Of a stretch of 64,000 nucleotides of DNA, positions 52,171-61,789 are shown one piece after another. Within the stretch, counting starts at the first letter, position 1. Each line of letters begins with the position of its first letter. The position numbers and the translations under genes were made by a program. Location of the stretch: positions 62,001-126,000 of the forward strand of contig UQTJ01000004.1 of assembly GCA_900544075.1 (NCBI GenBank), read 5' to 3'. This stretch comes from an uncultured Bacteroides sp. Lineage in GTDB: Bacteria > Bacteroidota > Bacteroidia > Bacteroidales > Bacteroidaceae. The notes below the pieces were generated by a model. It saw nothing but the letters and a program-made list of their open reading frames with translations, was not told the DNA's origin and ran no database searches.

Positions 52171-53769
52171 ATGAAAAAGATATATTTACTTACAAAGGTT
52201 TGTTTTTTTGCTGCAATGATGTTTTTCGCAGCTGCATGTACTGAAGATGATGCTGTAGTAACTCCTATATTCCCTGAAGGTGAGACAGTGGAAACCGTAG
52301 TGCCCGGAACGGAATATACATTGACATTCTCTGCAAACATGGATTGGGAGTTGAGGTCTTCTGCTTTGTGGTGTTTGTTCTCCAACGGCTTCCAGAATAT
52401 AAAGGGAGAGGCGGGAGAAGTTTCGCAGAAAATAACGATAAATACAGATGCCATGACACTTGACGATGCGGTGGCTGAAATCACTCTTGTAATGGGTAGT
52501 GAGGAAAAGGTTATCGCCAGATATACTCGCGAAGGCTTGGTTCCCCAAGTTACAGATTCCGAAGGTAAAGTTTATGGCGAGGGAACTCTTTTGACATTTG
52601 AATATTCTAACAATGGAGTAACGGCTGTGTTCAGTTTCAATGCTAATTATGAATGGTCATTTTCTGACGAGGACATCCCTGAATGGGTTAAGATAGATGA
52701 AGGATCTGAAATAGGTGGAAAAGCCGGTGATATGGTACAGGTCTCTTTCTCTGTTCCTGAAACATATTGGTTGGAAGCCCAAAGCGGAAATTTCATAATA
52801 AAGAATGATGAGATAGGAAGCAAAGTAACAATACCTGTATCATTTGAAGGTATGCCAGAGGGAGTGGTTAAAGTTAAAGGTCTTTCTAGTGTATGGAATT
52901 GGGTTATATCACAAGATGGTAAGCAGTATTGGCAGAATTCGCAGGGAAGTATGGAAGAAGAAGTTCAGAAATATGACCTGCCTGTAACATTGAAAGTTAC
53001 TGCAAAGAATAATGATTATGTTGTAAAATGTTTATACGATGCAAGTGGTTGGATGACATCCGTTGATGATGGAATGAGTGGTGATAATTTTTATTTTTAT
53101 AAAGTGGATGATGATGAAAAAGGTAATGTAACCATTGGTGGTTTCTCATCATTGGAAGGTTCTAAAAGAAAAGGGTATGTAATTGTTTTACCAACATCGG
53201 TATATAATGAATTGTCAAATAATGGTCAGTGGCCAGATAATAATTATTTAGTCAATAATAGCGGAGACGTGGCTTCAGAAGTGGAAAAATATGTTGTAAT
53301 GGCTTTTGAGCAGGAAGCTCCAGTTGTTGAAAAAGAGGTTGAATTGAAAGTTTACTCTGTTACTGGTTCTGATGATAATAAGGTACAGACTCCTGTTACA
53401 GTGGAATTTGGCTGTGGTAGTCAAGAAGTACAAACGGTTGTTGACGCAAAGATTAGCTCATTGGAAATTTATCTTATGGATAAAACACAAATTTACAATG
53501 CTACAGTTAAATCCGGATCAAGCCTTGATATTTATCCATTGTTAAAGGATGATTGGGGTGACTTAGTTTTTGGAAATTGTACGTTTATGGATTTGCAAGG
53601 TAATACCCTTGGAACACAGCCAACTTATGAAACAATTCAAGCAGAACCTTTAAGTGATACATATATAAACTTCACTTGTAATGAATCTGTTATAGTATTA
53701 TTTAAATGTGAGAGTTTTATGGGTAGAAAATTATTAGTTATTAATGCAATAAAAAGCGAAAATGAATAA
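52171..53769 (+). CDS. BACON/DUF5003-like surface lipoprotein
   Basis: A 532-residue lipoprotein with lipobox FAAAC and acidic TEDD after it. Two BACON-like beta-sandwich domains occupy about residues 35-120 (VPGTEYTLTFSANMDWELRSSALW) and 125-235 (FSFNANYEWSFSDEDIPEWVKIDEGSEIGG). The C-terminal half is beta-rich and I recognise it only weakly as DUF5003. BACON domains usually bind surface polymers or space other domains. The second half is distinctly AT-rich (about 30 percent GC by eye). It overlaps the next gene by eight bases. Confidence 0.7.
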   Translation: MKKIYLLTKVCFFAAMMFFAAACTEDDAVVTPIFPEGETVETVVPGTEYTLTFSANMDWELRSSALWCLFSNGFQNIKGEAGEVSQKITINTDAMTLDDAVAEITLVMGSEEKVIARYTREGLVPQVTDSEGKVYGEGTLLTFEYSNNGVTAVFSFNANYEWSFSDEDIPEWVKIDEGSEIGGKAGDMVQVSFSVPETYWLEAQSGNFIIKNDEIGSKVTIPVSFEGMPEGVVKVKGLSSVWNWVISQDGKQYWQNSQGSMEEEVQKYDLPVTLKVTAKNNDYVVKCLYDASGWMTSVDDGMSGDNFYFYKVDDDEKGNVTIGGFSSLEGSKRKGYVIVLPTSVYNELSNNGQWPDNNYLVNNSGDVASEVEKYVVMAFEQEAPVVEKEVELKVYSVTGSDDNKVQTPVTVEFGCGSQEVQTVVDAKISSLEIYLMDKTQIYNATVKSGSSLDIYPLLKDDWGDLVFGNCTFMDLQGNTLGTQPTYETIQAEPLSDTYINFTCNESVIVLFKCESFMGRKLLVINAIKSENE

Positions 53770-56386
53770 AATATTAAATTATTTATTGTTGTCGTTGTTG
53801 GTATATGTTGTTTTTTCTTGTACAGACGACAACCAGATATCTCAGGGCGGCAGCGGATATGTTCAGTTCAAGATATACAAGGAAGCATCGTATGGGGAGC
53901 AGGCCGCTTCCCGTGCCGGTGCGAACCAGCTTGATAGTCTGTACGCCGCCAAGAAAGTGAAGGTATTGCTTAGCAACAATAGCTTCAACTTCTCGCAGAC
54001 CCTGAACCTCAATGCGTACGACGAGGAAAGCGCGGAATACGGACTGAGGAGCGACAAACTTGAACTCCAGCCTGGAGAATACACTATTGACGCGTATTAC
54101 CTCTATGGAAAGACAGAAAACCAGCTGTACGCCGGACAGCCTGCCGAAAAGACCACTTTCAGCATAACAAGCGGCTCGCTCGTAGTGCAGGATTTGTTGG
54201 CAGACGTGGTGGGACGAGGCTCTGTGAAGTTCCGCCTTGTCAAGAACATCATGCCCTCAAGGGCTGCCGATGCGGATACGGAGTCTTACCCTTTCAGCAG
54301 CATAGACAAGGTGGACATAACGGTGCGCAACGTCTCTACAGGAAGGACACAGAAGTTTGAGAAACTCGAAGTGGAATATCTGGAAGACTTTGTGGACGAC
54401 GAAAGCAGCGACAAGCGTACGTCGGTGGGAGTGATAGACTCTTTGCTGTACATTCAGACAGGTACTTACGAGTTGTTTTCATATACGGCTTACGACGGGA
54501 GCACCACCTTGCAGTATTATAACGACGAGGTCTTGAAGGAAACGACATTCACCGTCTATGACAACGCCAACACAGAGACGGACGTACCGGTGAACTTGGT
54601 GGAAACGGCCGCGAACATTAAGGATTATATTGCGCTGAAAGCCATATGGGACGCGATGGGCGGCGAAGACTGGTCATACAAGGGGCAGACATATGCCAAT
54701 GGCGTGAACTGGGATTTCAACAAGGACATAGACATGTGGGGCGAGCAGCCCGGCGTGGGTCTTGACAATAATGGTCGTGTGATATCACTTAATCTTGGTG
54801 AGTTTGGTGCAACGGGTAAAGTTCCGGCTGCAATAGGTGAATTGTCGGAGCTTCAAACCCTTATGCTTGGTACACACAATGACCTTCTTGGATATGGTGG
54901 AACTGACAACCAGAGCGCGTTGACAAGTCTGAAAGGTGAGCTTACTTCTGACAGACTGGCTAAGATACGTTCGGACTATATGGATAACTTTGTGTCGCAC
55001 GACCTGCGCGATGAACTTTCAGACCCATTGAAGATGGCTTTGGAAATGAAAGGCGAATACAAACGTAAGGTTGAGCGCAAAGGTATCTCTCCGAAGGATG
55101 TAAACTGGGGAGAATTTACTAACGGTATTACCGGTATTGATCCTGCTATAGGTAAACTGAAAAAACTGGAAGTGCTTTATATAGCGAATGCACCTATTAC
55201 TTCTCTTCCGGAAGCAACACCCGATAATGATGAAGAACCGGGTATTGCAGGTTTGGAAGCTCTAACAGATCTGGAAATATACAACTGTTCGAAATTGAAG
55301 ACTTTCCCATCAGTGATTGCCAAACTTCCGGAACTTATCCAGCTGAATATGGCAATGAATAAGCAGTTGTCTTCTGAAGAATTTAATAAAGGTCTTCAAG
55401 AGTTGGCTGAGGGTAATTCAAAAGAAAAGATTCAGATTATGTATCTTGGATATAATAATATTTCTGAGTTGCCTACTGCAATCAGTGGAATGAAGAAACT
55501 TGGGAAAATAGACCTGATATATAACAAGTTGACTAAATTACCTGCATTTGGAAAGAATGTAAATCTTGTTCAGGCTAATTTTGATTATAATGAAATTGAT
55601 GAGATTGGTGTAGATGCTAGTGGATTATTCTGTGGTATGGATGATGTAGAGTCTATTTCATTTTCTCATAACAAACTGAAAAAGTTGCCGAATATATTTG
55701 ATCCTAAATCAATATATATAATGGCATCTGTAAGTTTTGCATATAATGAAATAGACGATGAAGGAATGGAAGACTTCGAAGGTATAAACACTACGAATTT
55801 GTCATTGGCAGGAAATAAACTTAAACGTTTCCCTTATCAGTTATTTAAATTCGATTCTCCTCTTACAGTGTTGAATTTAAGTGCAAACCAGATTGAAACA
55901 TTTAAAAAAGGAGATTTGACCGGCAAGAATACATATATGCTTACTACTCTTGACCTGACCTACAATAGATTGACAGAACTTCCTTCCGACTTTGACGGAA
56001 AGACTTTACCGTTCCTCTATGGACTTGACATCAGTGGTAACCAACTGAAAGCTTTTCCATGGGGAGCCGCAAATATCTCTTATCTTACTGTACTGTCATT
56101 GAGAAACCAGAGGGATGATGAAGGTAACAGGGTTTACAGCGAATGGCCGACTAACATTTACCAGCATATAGGATTGCGTGCTCTATTCTTGGGAGGTAAT
56201 GATATAGGAAAGGTCCCTGAGACAGAGACAATATCTTATCTGATAAATACATTGGATGTGAGTGATAATCCTAATATTATACTTAATGTTTCGGATGTTT
56301 GTCCTTATATCAAAGCCGGTATATATACATTAATATATGATACTACGCAGGATATACGTGGTTGTGATGCATTGGAATTGGAGTAG
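53762..56386 (+). CDS. DUF4458 and leucine-rich-repeat surface lipoprotein
   Basis: An 874-residue lipoprotein: lipobox VVFSC with TDDN after it, DUF4458 domains (about residues 28-280), a conserved linker (IALKAIWDAMGGEDWSYKGQTY...GVNWDFN) and then leucine-rich repeats to about 850 (LEVLYIANAPITSLPEA, LGKIDLIYNKLTKLPAFG, LTTLDLTYNRLTELPSDFDG). Such horseshoe domains bind protein or peptide. Overlaps the previous gene by eight bases. Base composition changes sharply inside it: 53881-53940 is about 62 percent GC by hand count, 55681-55740 about 28 percent, which marks the DUF4458 half as a block of different origin. Confidence 0.78.
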   Translation: MNKILNYLLLSLLVYVVFSCTDDNQISQGGSGYVQFKIYKEASYGEQAASRAGANQLDSLYAAKKVKVLLSNNSFNFSQTLNLNAYDEESAEYGLRSDKLELQPGEYTIDAYYLYGKTENQLYAGQPAEKTTFSITSGSLVVQDLLADVVGRGSVKFRLVKNIMPSRAADADTESYPFSSIDKVDITVRNVSTGRTQKFEKLEVEYLEDFVDDESSDKRTSVGVIDSLLYIQTGTYELFSYTAYDGSTTLQYYNDEVLKETTFTVYDNANTETDVPVNLVETAANIKDYIALKAIWDAMGGEDWSYKGQTYANGVNWDFNKDIDMWGEQPGVGLDNNGRVISLNLGEFGATGKVPAAIGELSELQTLMLGTHNDLLGYGGTDNQSALTSLKGELTSDRLAKIRSDYMDNFVSHDLRDELSDPLKMALEMKGEYKRKVERKGISPKDVNWGEFTNGITGIDPAIGKLKKLEVLYIANAPITSLPEATPDNDEEPGIAGLEALTDLEIYNCSKLKTFPSVIAKLPELIQLNMAMNKQLSSEEFNKGLQELAEGNSKEKIQIMYLGYNNISELPTAISGMKKLGKIDLIYNKLTKLPAFGKNVNLVQANFDYNEIDEIGVDASGLFCGMDDVESISFSHNKLKKLPNIFDPKSIYIMASVSFAYNEIDDEGMEDFEGINTTNLSLAGNKLKRFPYQLFKFDSPLTVLNLSANQIETFKKGDLTGKNTYMLTTLDLTYNRLTELPSDFDGKTLPFLYGLDISGNQLKAFPWGAANISYLTVLSLRNQRDDEGNRVYSEWPTNIYQHIGLRALFLGGNDIGKVPETETISYLINTLDVSDNPNIILNVSDVCPYIKAGIYTLIYDTTQDIRGCDALELE

Positions 56387-56409
56387 TGTAATGAATAAAC
56401 TATAGTATT

Positions 56410-58272
56410 ATGAATAAGTATTTTAAATATTATACAACAGGTTTGTTTGTCCTGGGATTGGCACTATTTAATTCCTGTAAGGACGAAAACGAATTGACTT
56501 CCGGTTTCTCTATAGACAAAGAGGAAATCACTATTGGGGAAAACGGTGGTGTGGAAACTGTTCAGGTAAGCGGAGACGCCGAATGGCAGACTACGATAGA
56601 TGCTACCTGGGTAAGGGTATTGCCTCCGAGCGGAGTCGGTTCTACACTGTGTGAAGTAGAAGTTGACTCTTCTGTAGTAGCAGAGCCTCGTTATGCTGAA
56701 ATTATGTATATGGCAGAAGGAGGTACTACTAAAACTGTTAAAATCACCCAGACCGGATATATGAAAGGTGTATTCGTGGAGAATGCCGATCAGGAGATTG
56801 TAATAGAAAATAGCGGAGAGTACGGCAAACGTTATTATGACCTGAAAGTTACAGCTAATATAGAGTTTGATGTAGCTGTAAGTTTTGAAGCTGGTGGTGC
56901 AGAATGGCTCAAATATAATAAGAGAGACATAAATTATGATTACGGAGATCGTCCGCGCACTTTTAACTTACGTTTTGATTGGCTGACTAATGTTCAGGAA
57001 AGTGAACGTACTGCTACAGTTACCATTACGCCTAAAGGTGATGATGCTAATGTGGCAGATCCGCTGGTCTTGAAATTCAGACAGAAATCTGCTCCAAAGA
57101 TCACGGATAACCGTGCCGGTGACTCGCTTGCCATTCTTGCAATTTATGAAAGCATGAATGGTATATTCGAATGGGATGCCAGTGAGAACATGATGTATTG
57201 GGAAGGAGTGGAACTTTGGAAAGCTACAGATCCAGAAGTTAAAAAGAATGATAAACTTTTGGGACGTTTGAAGTCTGTCAAGTTCAGATTGTTCGAAACT
57301 TATGAGTCAATTCCTTATCAGATTAAGCACTTGTGGACTGCCAAGTCAATTTCTTTCTCAGGAAACTCCAATATATTCCTTAAGAGTATAAAGCTTGGTC
57401 CTGAGATTTGTGAATTGGCCGGAGAAGGTAAAATGTTGAAAGAACTCACAATAAGTGCATACGGTCTTGTGGAACTTCCGGACGGATTTGCTAAATTCGG
57501 TAAAAACCTTGAAATGCTTGATTTGAGCAGCAATAACTTTGAATATAAGGACGAGGTAACATTTAATAAAAATGGTCTCGGAGTTATAAATAGTGATAAT
57601 TTCAAAAATCTGAAGAGATTGCGTCTTAACAAGATAACACGTTATGACACTACAAGAGATTTAAGCCAGGTAGAAAAAACAGATTCTGTAGGTTTCAGAT
57701 GGAAAACCGGATTCGGTACATTCACCAGTGAGCCTACACAGGCTACAAATGACAAGTACTTCAAAATGCTTCTGCAATGGGAAAATCTTGAAGAACTGTC
57801 ATTGTCTCTCAATTTGCTGGAAGGAGAGTTACCGAGTGATGAGCAGTTGATAGATGAGCTTGGTATGAAACAATATACGGAAGGTTATTTGGCTGAAATG
57901 CCGTATTATAAAGGAGATACTATAACACTGGCTCATGCTAAAATGTATCTGTTGCCAGATGATGCAGGAACACATAAAGCCGCACCGAGGGTATGGCCTA
58001 AGATGAAATCATTATCTCTCAACCTGAACTTCCTGACCGGTGAGTTGCCTAAGTGGATATTGTATCATCCGTATTTGACTTATTGGAATCCGTTCTCTAT
58101 GATATTTACACAGGAAACGGATGCAATAAATACAGATAAGGAGAAAGCCGGATTTGAAGCCGAGCCTACCAATTTGAGTAACTATACGAATTTGGGACTC
58201 GAAAAAAGCTACTATGATGTTTATCCGGGAAGAAAACCGAAGAACGAAGATAGCGATTCTACCGAAGAGTAA
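56410..58272 (+). CDS. BACON and leucine-rich-repeat surface lipoprotein
   Basis: A 620-residue lipoprotein with lipobox LFNSC followed by KDEN. A BACON domain is seen at about 35-118 (GENGGVETVQVSGDAEWQTTIDATWVRVLPPSGVG), a second beta domain at about 120-225, then the same linker as the preceding protein in a variant form (SLAILAIYESMNGIFEWDASENMMYWEGVELW), and degenerate leucine-rich repeats (KELTISAYGLVELPDGFAKFG, LEMLDLSSNNFEY, LEELSLSLNLLEGELP). It is probably a paralogue of the upstream protein, with a different N-terminal module. Same operon, 23 bases downstream. Confidence 0.75.
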   Translation: MNKYFKYYTTGLFVLGLALFNSCKDENELTSGFSIDKEEITIGENGGVETVQVSGDAEWQTTIDATWVRVLPPSGVGSTLCEVEVDSSVVAEPRYAEIMYMAEGGTTKTVKITQTGYMKGVFVENADQEIVIENSGEYGKRYYDLKVTANIEFDVAVSFEAGGAEWLKYNKRDINYDYGDRPRTFNLRFDWLTNVQESERTATVTITPKGDDANVADPLVLKFRQKSAPKITDNRAGDSLAILAIYESMNGIFEWDASENMMYWEGVELWKATDPEVKKNDKLLGRLKSVKFRLFETYESIPYQIKHLWTAKSISFSGNSNIFLKSIKLGPEICELAGEGKMLKELTISAYGLVELPDGFAKFGKNLEMLDLSSNNFEYKDEVTFNKNGLGVINSDNFKNLKRLRLNKITRYDTTRDLSQVEKTDSVGFRWKTGFGTFTSEPTQATNDKYFKMLLQWENLEELSLSLNLLEGELPSDEQLIDELGMKQYTEGYLAEMPYYKGDTITLAHAKMYLLPDDAGTHKAAPRVWPKMKSLSLNLNFLTGELPKWILYHPYLTYWNPFSMIFTQETDAINTDKEKAGFEAEPTNLSNYTNLGLEKSYYDVYPGRKPKNEDSDSTEE

Positions 58273-58303
58273 GTTTTATCTAAATTATATTTAAAACGTA
58301 AAT

Positions 58304-60385
58304 ATGAGAAAAAAATATATACTATCGACGCTGTTATCTGCGTCATTACTATTCTCCTGTAACGATTCGGAAATTATAGTTCCCGAATCGAACGGGGGAG
58401 ACAACGGAAATGCGGCAGTAATAAATGTGCCGCAAGACGTTGTAAACGGTGAACTTTTTGTAAAGTTCAAACCGGAAGTGGAGGATATTCTTGACAATAC
58501 CGGTGCCCTGAGCAGAAGCGGAAACGCTTCACGCTCTTCAATACCTTCGGTTGACGAGGTGCTTGACATTGCAGGAGCATATAAGTTTGAACGTGTATTC
58601 CCTGTTGATAAACGTAACGAGGCACGTACACGCGAGAGCGGACTTCACTTGTGGTATCTTGTAAAGTTCGATGAGAAAATGGATGTGCAGAAAGTGGCAC
58701 AGGATATGTCGAAACTTGCAGAAGTCGCAGCAGTGCAATATAACCATGAAATAAAGCGCGCTTACAGCACTGCAAAGAAAGCAAAAGCTGTGGAACCTGT
58801 GGTTATGTCAAGAAACGGTGTTAGTACAGGATTTGACGATCTTTATTTGGGACTTCAGTGGAGCTATATAAATGATGGAACTCTTGATATTGCTAATCCA
58901 ATTCCTGGTGAGCAACCTAATAAAGCTGTTGCAACAATGGATGTTAATTGTAAAGAAGCATGGACAAAATGTACAGGCGATCCTTCAATCATTGTTGCTG
59001 TGATGGATGAAGGTGTGATGTACGACCATGAGGATTTGGCTGCAAACATGTGGACTAATCCAAATGAAACATTAGGTGGCAAAGAAGATAACGATGGTAA
59101 CGGTTATGCCGGCGACCGTCATGGATATAACTTTGTTACCGATTGCGGACTTATTACATATTCTGACATAAATGATATGGGACATGGTACACACGTAGCA
59201 GGAACGATTGCAGCCGTTAATAATAACGGTAAAGGTGTGTGCGGTATTGCAGGTGGTTCAACAGGCGAGGGTGATGGAGTAAAAATCATGTCATTACAGA
59301 TTTTTGCCGGAAATGCCGGATCTACTTTCCTTATGGAGGCAAAAGCTATCAAGTATGCGGCAGATAACGGTGCTGTTATCCTGCAGTGTAGCTGGGGATA
59401 TAATTCAGGACGTGCAAATATGAATAGTTATGTACCCGGATATACTTCGGATGAACAATGGGCAAAAACTTGCATACTGGAGAAGGAAGTAATGGAATAC
59501 TTCATGCGTTATGCAGGTGATCCGAATGGAACTATTGAAGGTGGTCTCATCATATTTGCGGCAGGAAACGAGTATGCGCCTATGGCTGCATATCCGGGAG
59601 CGTATAAAGATTTTATATGTGTAGCATCAGTTGGCCCTGATGGTACTCCTGCACCTTATTCAAACTACAGTACACCGAGCGGAAGCAAAAACATGATTAC
59701 AGCTCCAGGCGGTGACGGTGAAGGTACAAAAAATGAGAAGGCTCTTATACTTTCCACAATGCCGTCTTTTGCTTTAAGTGATAGTGATATAGAACCGGTA
59801 GGAAAGAGTGGATATGGATATATGGAAGGAACATCTATGGCCTGTCCTCATATTTCAGGTGTAGCAGCATTGGGCTTGTCGTATGCGGCACAACAGCGCA
59901 AACATTATCGTGCTGAAGATTTTAAGGAGATGTTGCTGAATTCAGTTGAGTCATTGGATGATAAACTGAATAAAACGAAATCTTATTGGTATGGATGGGC
60001 TTCATTTGGAGAATCTGCGGTACACATGACTATGAACTTGCCAAGCTATAAAGGAAAAATTGGTGGATTGATAGACGCGAAAATACTGTTGGACAAGATT
60101 GACGGTAATGAGTATGGAGCACAGCCTATGAAAGTTCCTAACGTGTATGTCGGTGTTGGAGAAAATTATACTATAAACCTGTCGCGTATATATATAGATG
60201 GAGTGACAGCATCATCGTATGAAGTTGTTGACAGTAATATTGCGGCTGTAGTGCTTGAGGGTAATTCTCTTAAAGTTACAGGAACTGCAGTTGGTACAAC
60301 AAAAGCTTCAGTGACCGACAGTAACGGTAATACTCAGGAATTTGTAATAACAGTAAGAAAATCATCCGGTAACGGGTGGATGTAA
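58304..60385 (+). CDS. Subtilisin-like (S8) serine protease lipoprotein
   Basis: A 693-residue secreted protease anchored as a lipoprotein (LLFSC followed by NDSE). A propeptide-like region lies at about 45-150 (GELFVKFKPEVEDIL; AEVAAVQYNHEIKRAY). The catalytic triad is intact: Asp235 (VAVMDEGVMYDHEDL), His294 (GHGTHVAGTIAAVNNNGKG) and Ser511 (GTSMACPHISGVAALG), with oxyanion Asn422 (AAGNEYAP). A C-terminal Ig-like BIG2 domain follows (residues about 620-690, SNIAAVVLEGNSLKVTGTAVG). In this operon it most likely cuts proteins at the cell surface so that SusCD can import fragments (inference). Confidence 0.9.
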   Translation: MRKKYILSTLLSASLLFSCNDSEIIVPESNGGDNGNAAVINVPQDVVNGELFVKFKPEVEDILDNTGALSRSGNASRSSIPSVDEVLDIAGAYKFERVFPVDKRNEARTRESGLHLWYLVKFDEKMDVQKVAQDMSKLAEVAAVQYNHEIKRAYSTAKKAKAVEPVVMSRNGVSTGFDDLYLGLQWSYINDGTLDIANPIPGEQPNKAVATMDVNCKEAWTKCTGDPSIIVAVMDEGVMYDHEDLAANMWTNPNETLGGKEDNDGNGYAGDRHGYNFVTDCGLITYSDINDMGHGTHVAGTIAAVNNNGKGVCGIAGGSTGEGDGVKIMSLQIFAGNAGSTFLMEAKAIKYAADNGAVILQCSWGYNSGRANMNSYVPGYTSDEQWAKTCILEKEVMEYFMRYAGDPNGTIEGGLIIFAAGNEYAPMAAYPGAYKDFICVASVGPDGTPAPYSNYSTPSGSKNMITAPGGDGEGTKNEKALILSTMPSFALSDSDIEPVGKSGYGYMEGTSMACPHISGVAALGLSYAAQQRKHYRAEDFKEMLLNSVESLDDKLNKTKSYWYGWASFGESAVHMTMNLPSYKGKIGGLIDAKILLDKIDGNEYGAQPMKVPNVYVGVGENYTINLSRIYIDGVTASSYEVVDSNIAAVVLEGNSLKVTGTAVGTTKASVTDSNGNTQEFVITVRKSSGNGWM

Positions 60386-60392
60386 TTCTGAT

Positions 60393-61193
60393 ATGAGAAT
60401 TGTATTTATCTTTATATTGTCATTTATACTTTCTGTGGAAACTGTTTTTCCACAGAAAGTATATACGAAAGATGAACTTGACAGTATCATGAATCCGCGG
60501 CTCCTTGTCGGCAACAAGGATTTGCTGAGATTTGATGCGGTAGAGATAAATGCAGGTATTATGTCGGAAGATGACAAACCTTTGAGTTTTTCTTTCAAAT
60601 GCAGAAATGTAAGCGACAGGCAAATTGTGATTACAAAGATTTCCACTACATGTGGATGTACGGAAGCAAAGATAAATAATCCGGTTGTCAAACCTGGAAA
60701 TGATGCTGAAATTTTGTTGGTTTTTAATCCGTTCGGACATCCGGGTAAGGCATTCTTGAGGGCGTTTGTCTATTCGGACTTATCTGAAAAAACACCAGTT
60801 GCTGTATTGACTGTTAATGGAGAGGTGACTCCTTCTGTAAAACTATGGAAAGATTATAGAGTTACGATGGGAGAACTGAAACTTAGAAGCAAAACGTTCA
60901 ATTTTGGAAGAGTCAGGAACGGTTCAAGAAGATTAGAGAAAATAGCTTGTGCAAATTCAGGTAGCAAACCGTTGAAGGTAACTGCAATGAAAGGATTTCT
61001 TCCTGATTTTATGTCACTTAGGACAGAACCACAAGTGCTTGAACCATCGGAAGAGGGATATCTTGTTATAGAACTGACAGGAAACACTCCGGATAAAACT
61101 ATTGGAAATAAAACTTATAAGGTCTTGCTCGACGGACTTCACGCACGTCCTTCTGAAAGGATGATTGATGTGAAACTGGAATTTGTAGATTAA
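60393..61193 (+). CDS. DUF1573-domain secreted protein
   Basis: A 266-residue protein with signal peptide (IVFIFILSFILSVETVFPQ). It has a DUF1573 Ig-like domain (FSFKCRNVSDRQIVITKISTTCGCTEAKINNPVVKPGNDAEILLVFNP), and a second related beta domain (NFGRVRNGSRRLEKIACANSGSKPLKVTAM). DUF1573 proteins are widespread in Bacteroidetes with no defined function; the CGC pair is conserved. It begins seven bases after the protease stop. The coding sequence holds a perfect 17-bp hairpin at 60425-60463. Confidence 0.82.
   Translation: MRIVFIFILSFILSVETVFPQKVYTKDELDSIMNPRLLVGNKDLLRFDAVEINAGIMSEDDKPLSFSFKCRNVSDRQIVITKISTTCGCTEAKINNPVVKPGNDAEILLVFNPFGHPGKAFLRAFVYSDLSEKTPVAVLTVNGEVTPSVKLWKDYRVTMGELKLRSKTFNFGRVRNGSRRLEKIACANSGSKPLKVTAMKGFLPDFMSLRTEPQVLEPSEEGYLVIELTGNTPDKTIGNKTYKVLLDGLHARPSERMIDVKLEFVD
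60425..60463 (+). repeat. Perfect 17-bp inverted repeat inside the DUF1573 gene
   Basis: Positions 60425-60441 pair perfectly with 60447-60463 around a five-base loop, starting 32 bases inside the gene and lying in the signal-peptide codons. No T run follows, so it is not a normal terminator. In mRNA it would form a stable stem. Confidence 0.85.
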
Positions 61194-61223
61194 ACTTTTT
61201 AAATCAGATTTAATTGCATAAAT

Positions 61224-61691
61224 ATGATAAAATTGATTTTTAAAACAGCATTATTTATTATGTTTGCTGTAGGCTTTATGGCTTGCAATAAGGATAATGA
61301 AGAACCTGTGGTATATGAGACTGTTAATTATGCTACAATTAACGGGACATGGATGTTGACTGAATTCAACGGTAAAGCATTGGAAGAAGGTCAGTATGTG
61401 TATATAACATTTAACCGTAAGGAACATACTTTCGAAATGTATGATAATATGGGTAGTATGTATTCTCATAAGTCAACAGGAACATTCGAAATTACTGAAG
61501 ATGACGAATTGGGATATATTTTAACCGGAGAGTATGATTTCTCGCATGATCCATGGAATGAATATATTGTTTCTGAAATGACAGATGAAACTATGAAATG
61601 GACTGTAAAGGATAATGCGGAAGATGTTTCTGTTTATACAAAATGTGCAGAAGTTCCGGAAGATGTCTTGGCTGGTTCAAGAAGTCTTTAA
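61224..61691 (+). CDS. Lipocalin-like lipoprotein
   Basis: A 155-residue lipoprotein (lipobox VGFMAC followed by NKDN) whose mature part starts INGTWMLTEFNGKALEEGQYVYITFNRKEHTFEMYDN, the pattern of Bacteroidetes lipocalin-like domains (G-x-W near the start of the first strand). Ligand unknown. Last gene of the long operon, 30 bases after the DUF1573 gene and before a bidirectional terminator. Confidence 0.72.
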   Translation: MIKLIFKTALFIMFAVGFMACNKDNEEPVVYETVNYATINGTWMLTEFNGKALEEGQYVYITFNRKEHTFEMYDNMGSMYSHKSTGTFEITEDDELGYILTGEYDFSHDPWNEYIVSEMTDETMKWTVKDNAEDVSVYTKCAEVPEDVLAGSRSL

Positions 61692-61756
61692 TAATTATTA
61701 TAAGGATTTGAGTATGGTTAAATGAAAAATTTAGATATTTGTTTAACCTGGTATAA

Positions 61757-61789
61757 AAAAAGAGGGGTCTATATTAGATTCCTCTTTTT
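61757..61789. terminator. Bidirectional terminator
   Basis: AAAAAGAGG (61757-61765) pairs with CCTCTTTTT (61781-61789), A-run on one side and T-run on the other, between convergent genes. Ends the SusCD operon and the flavodoxin operon. Confidence 0.75.
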
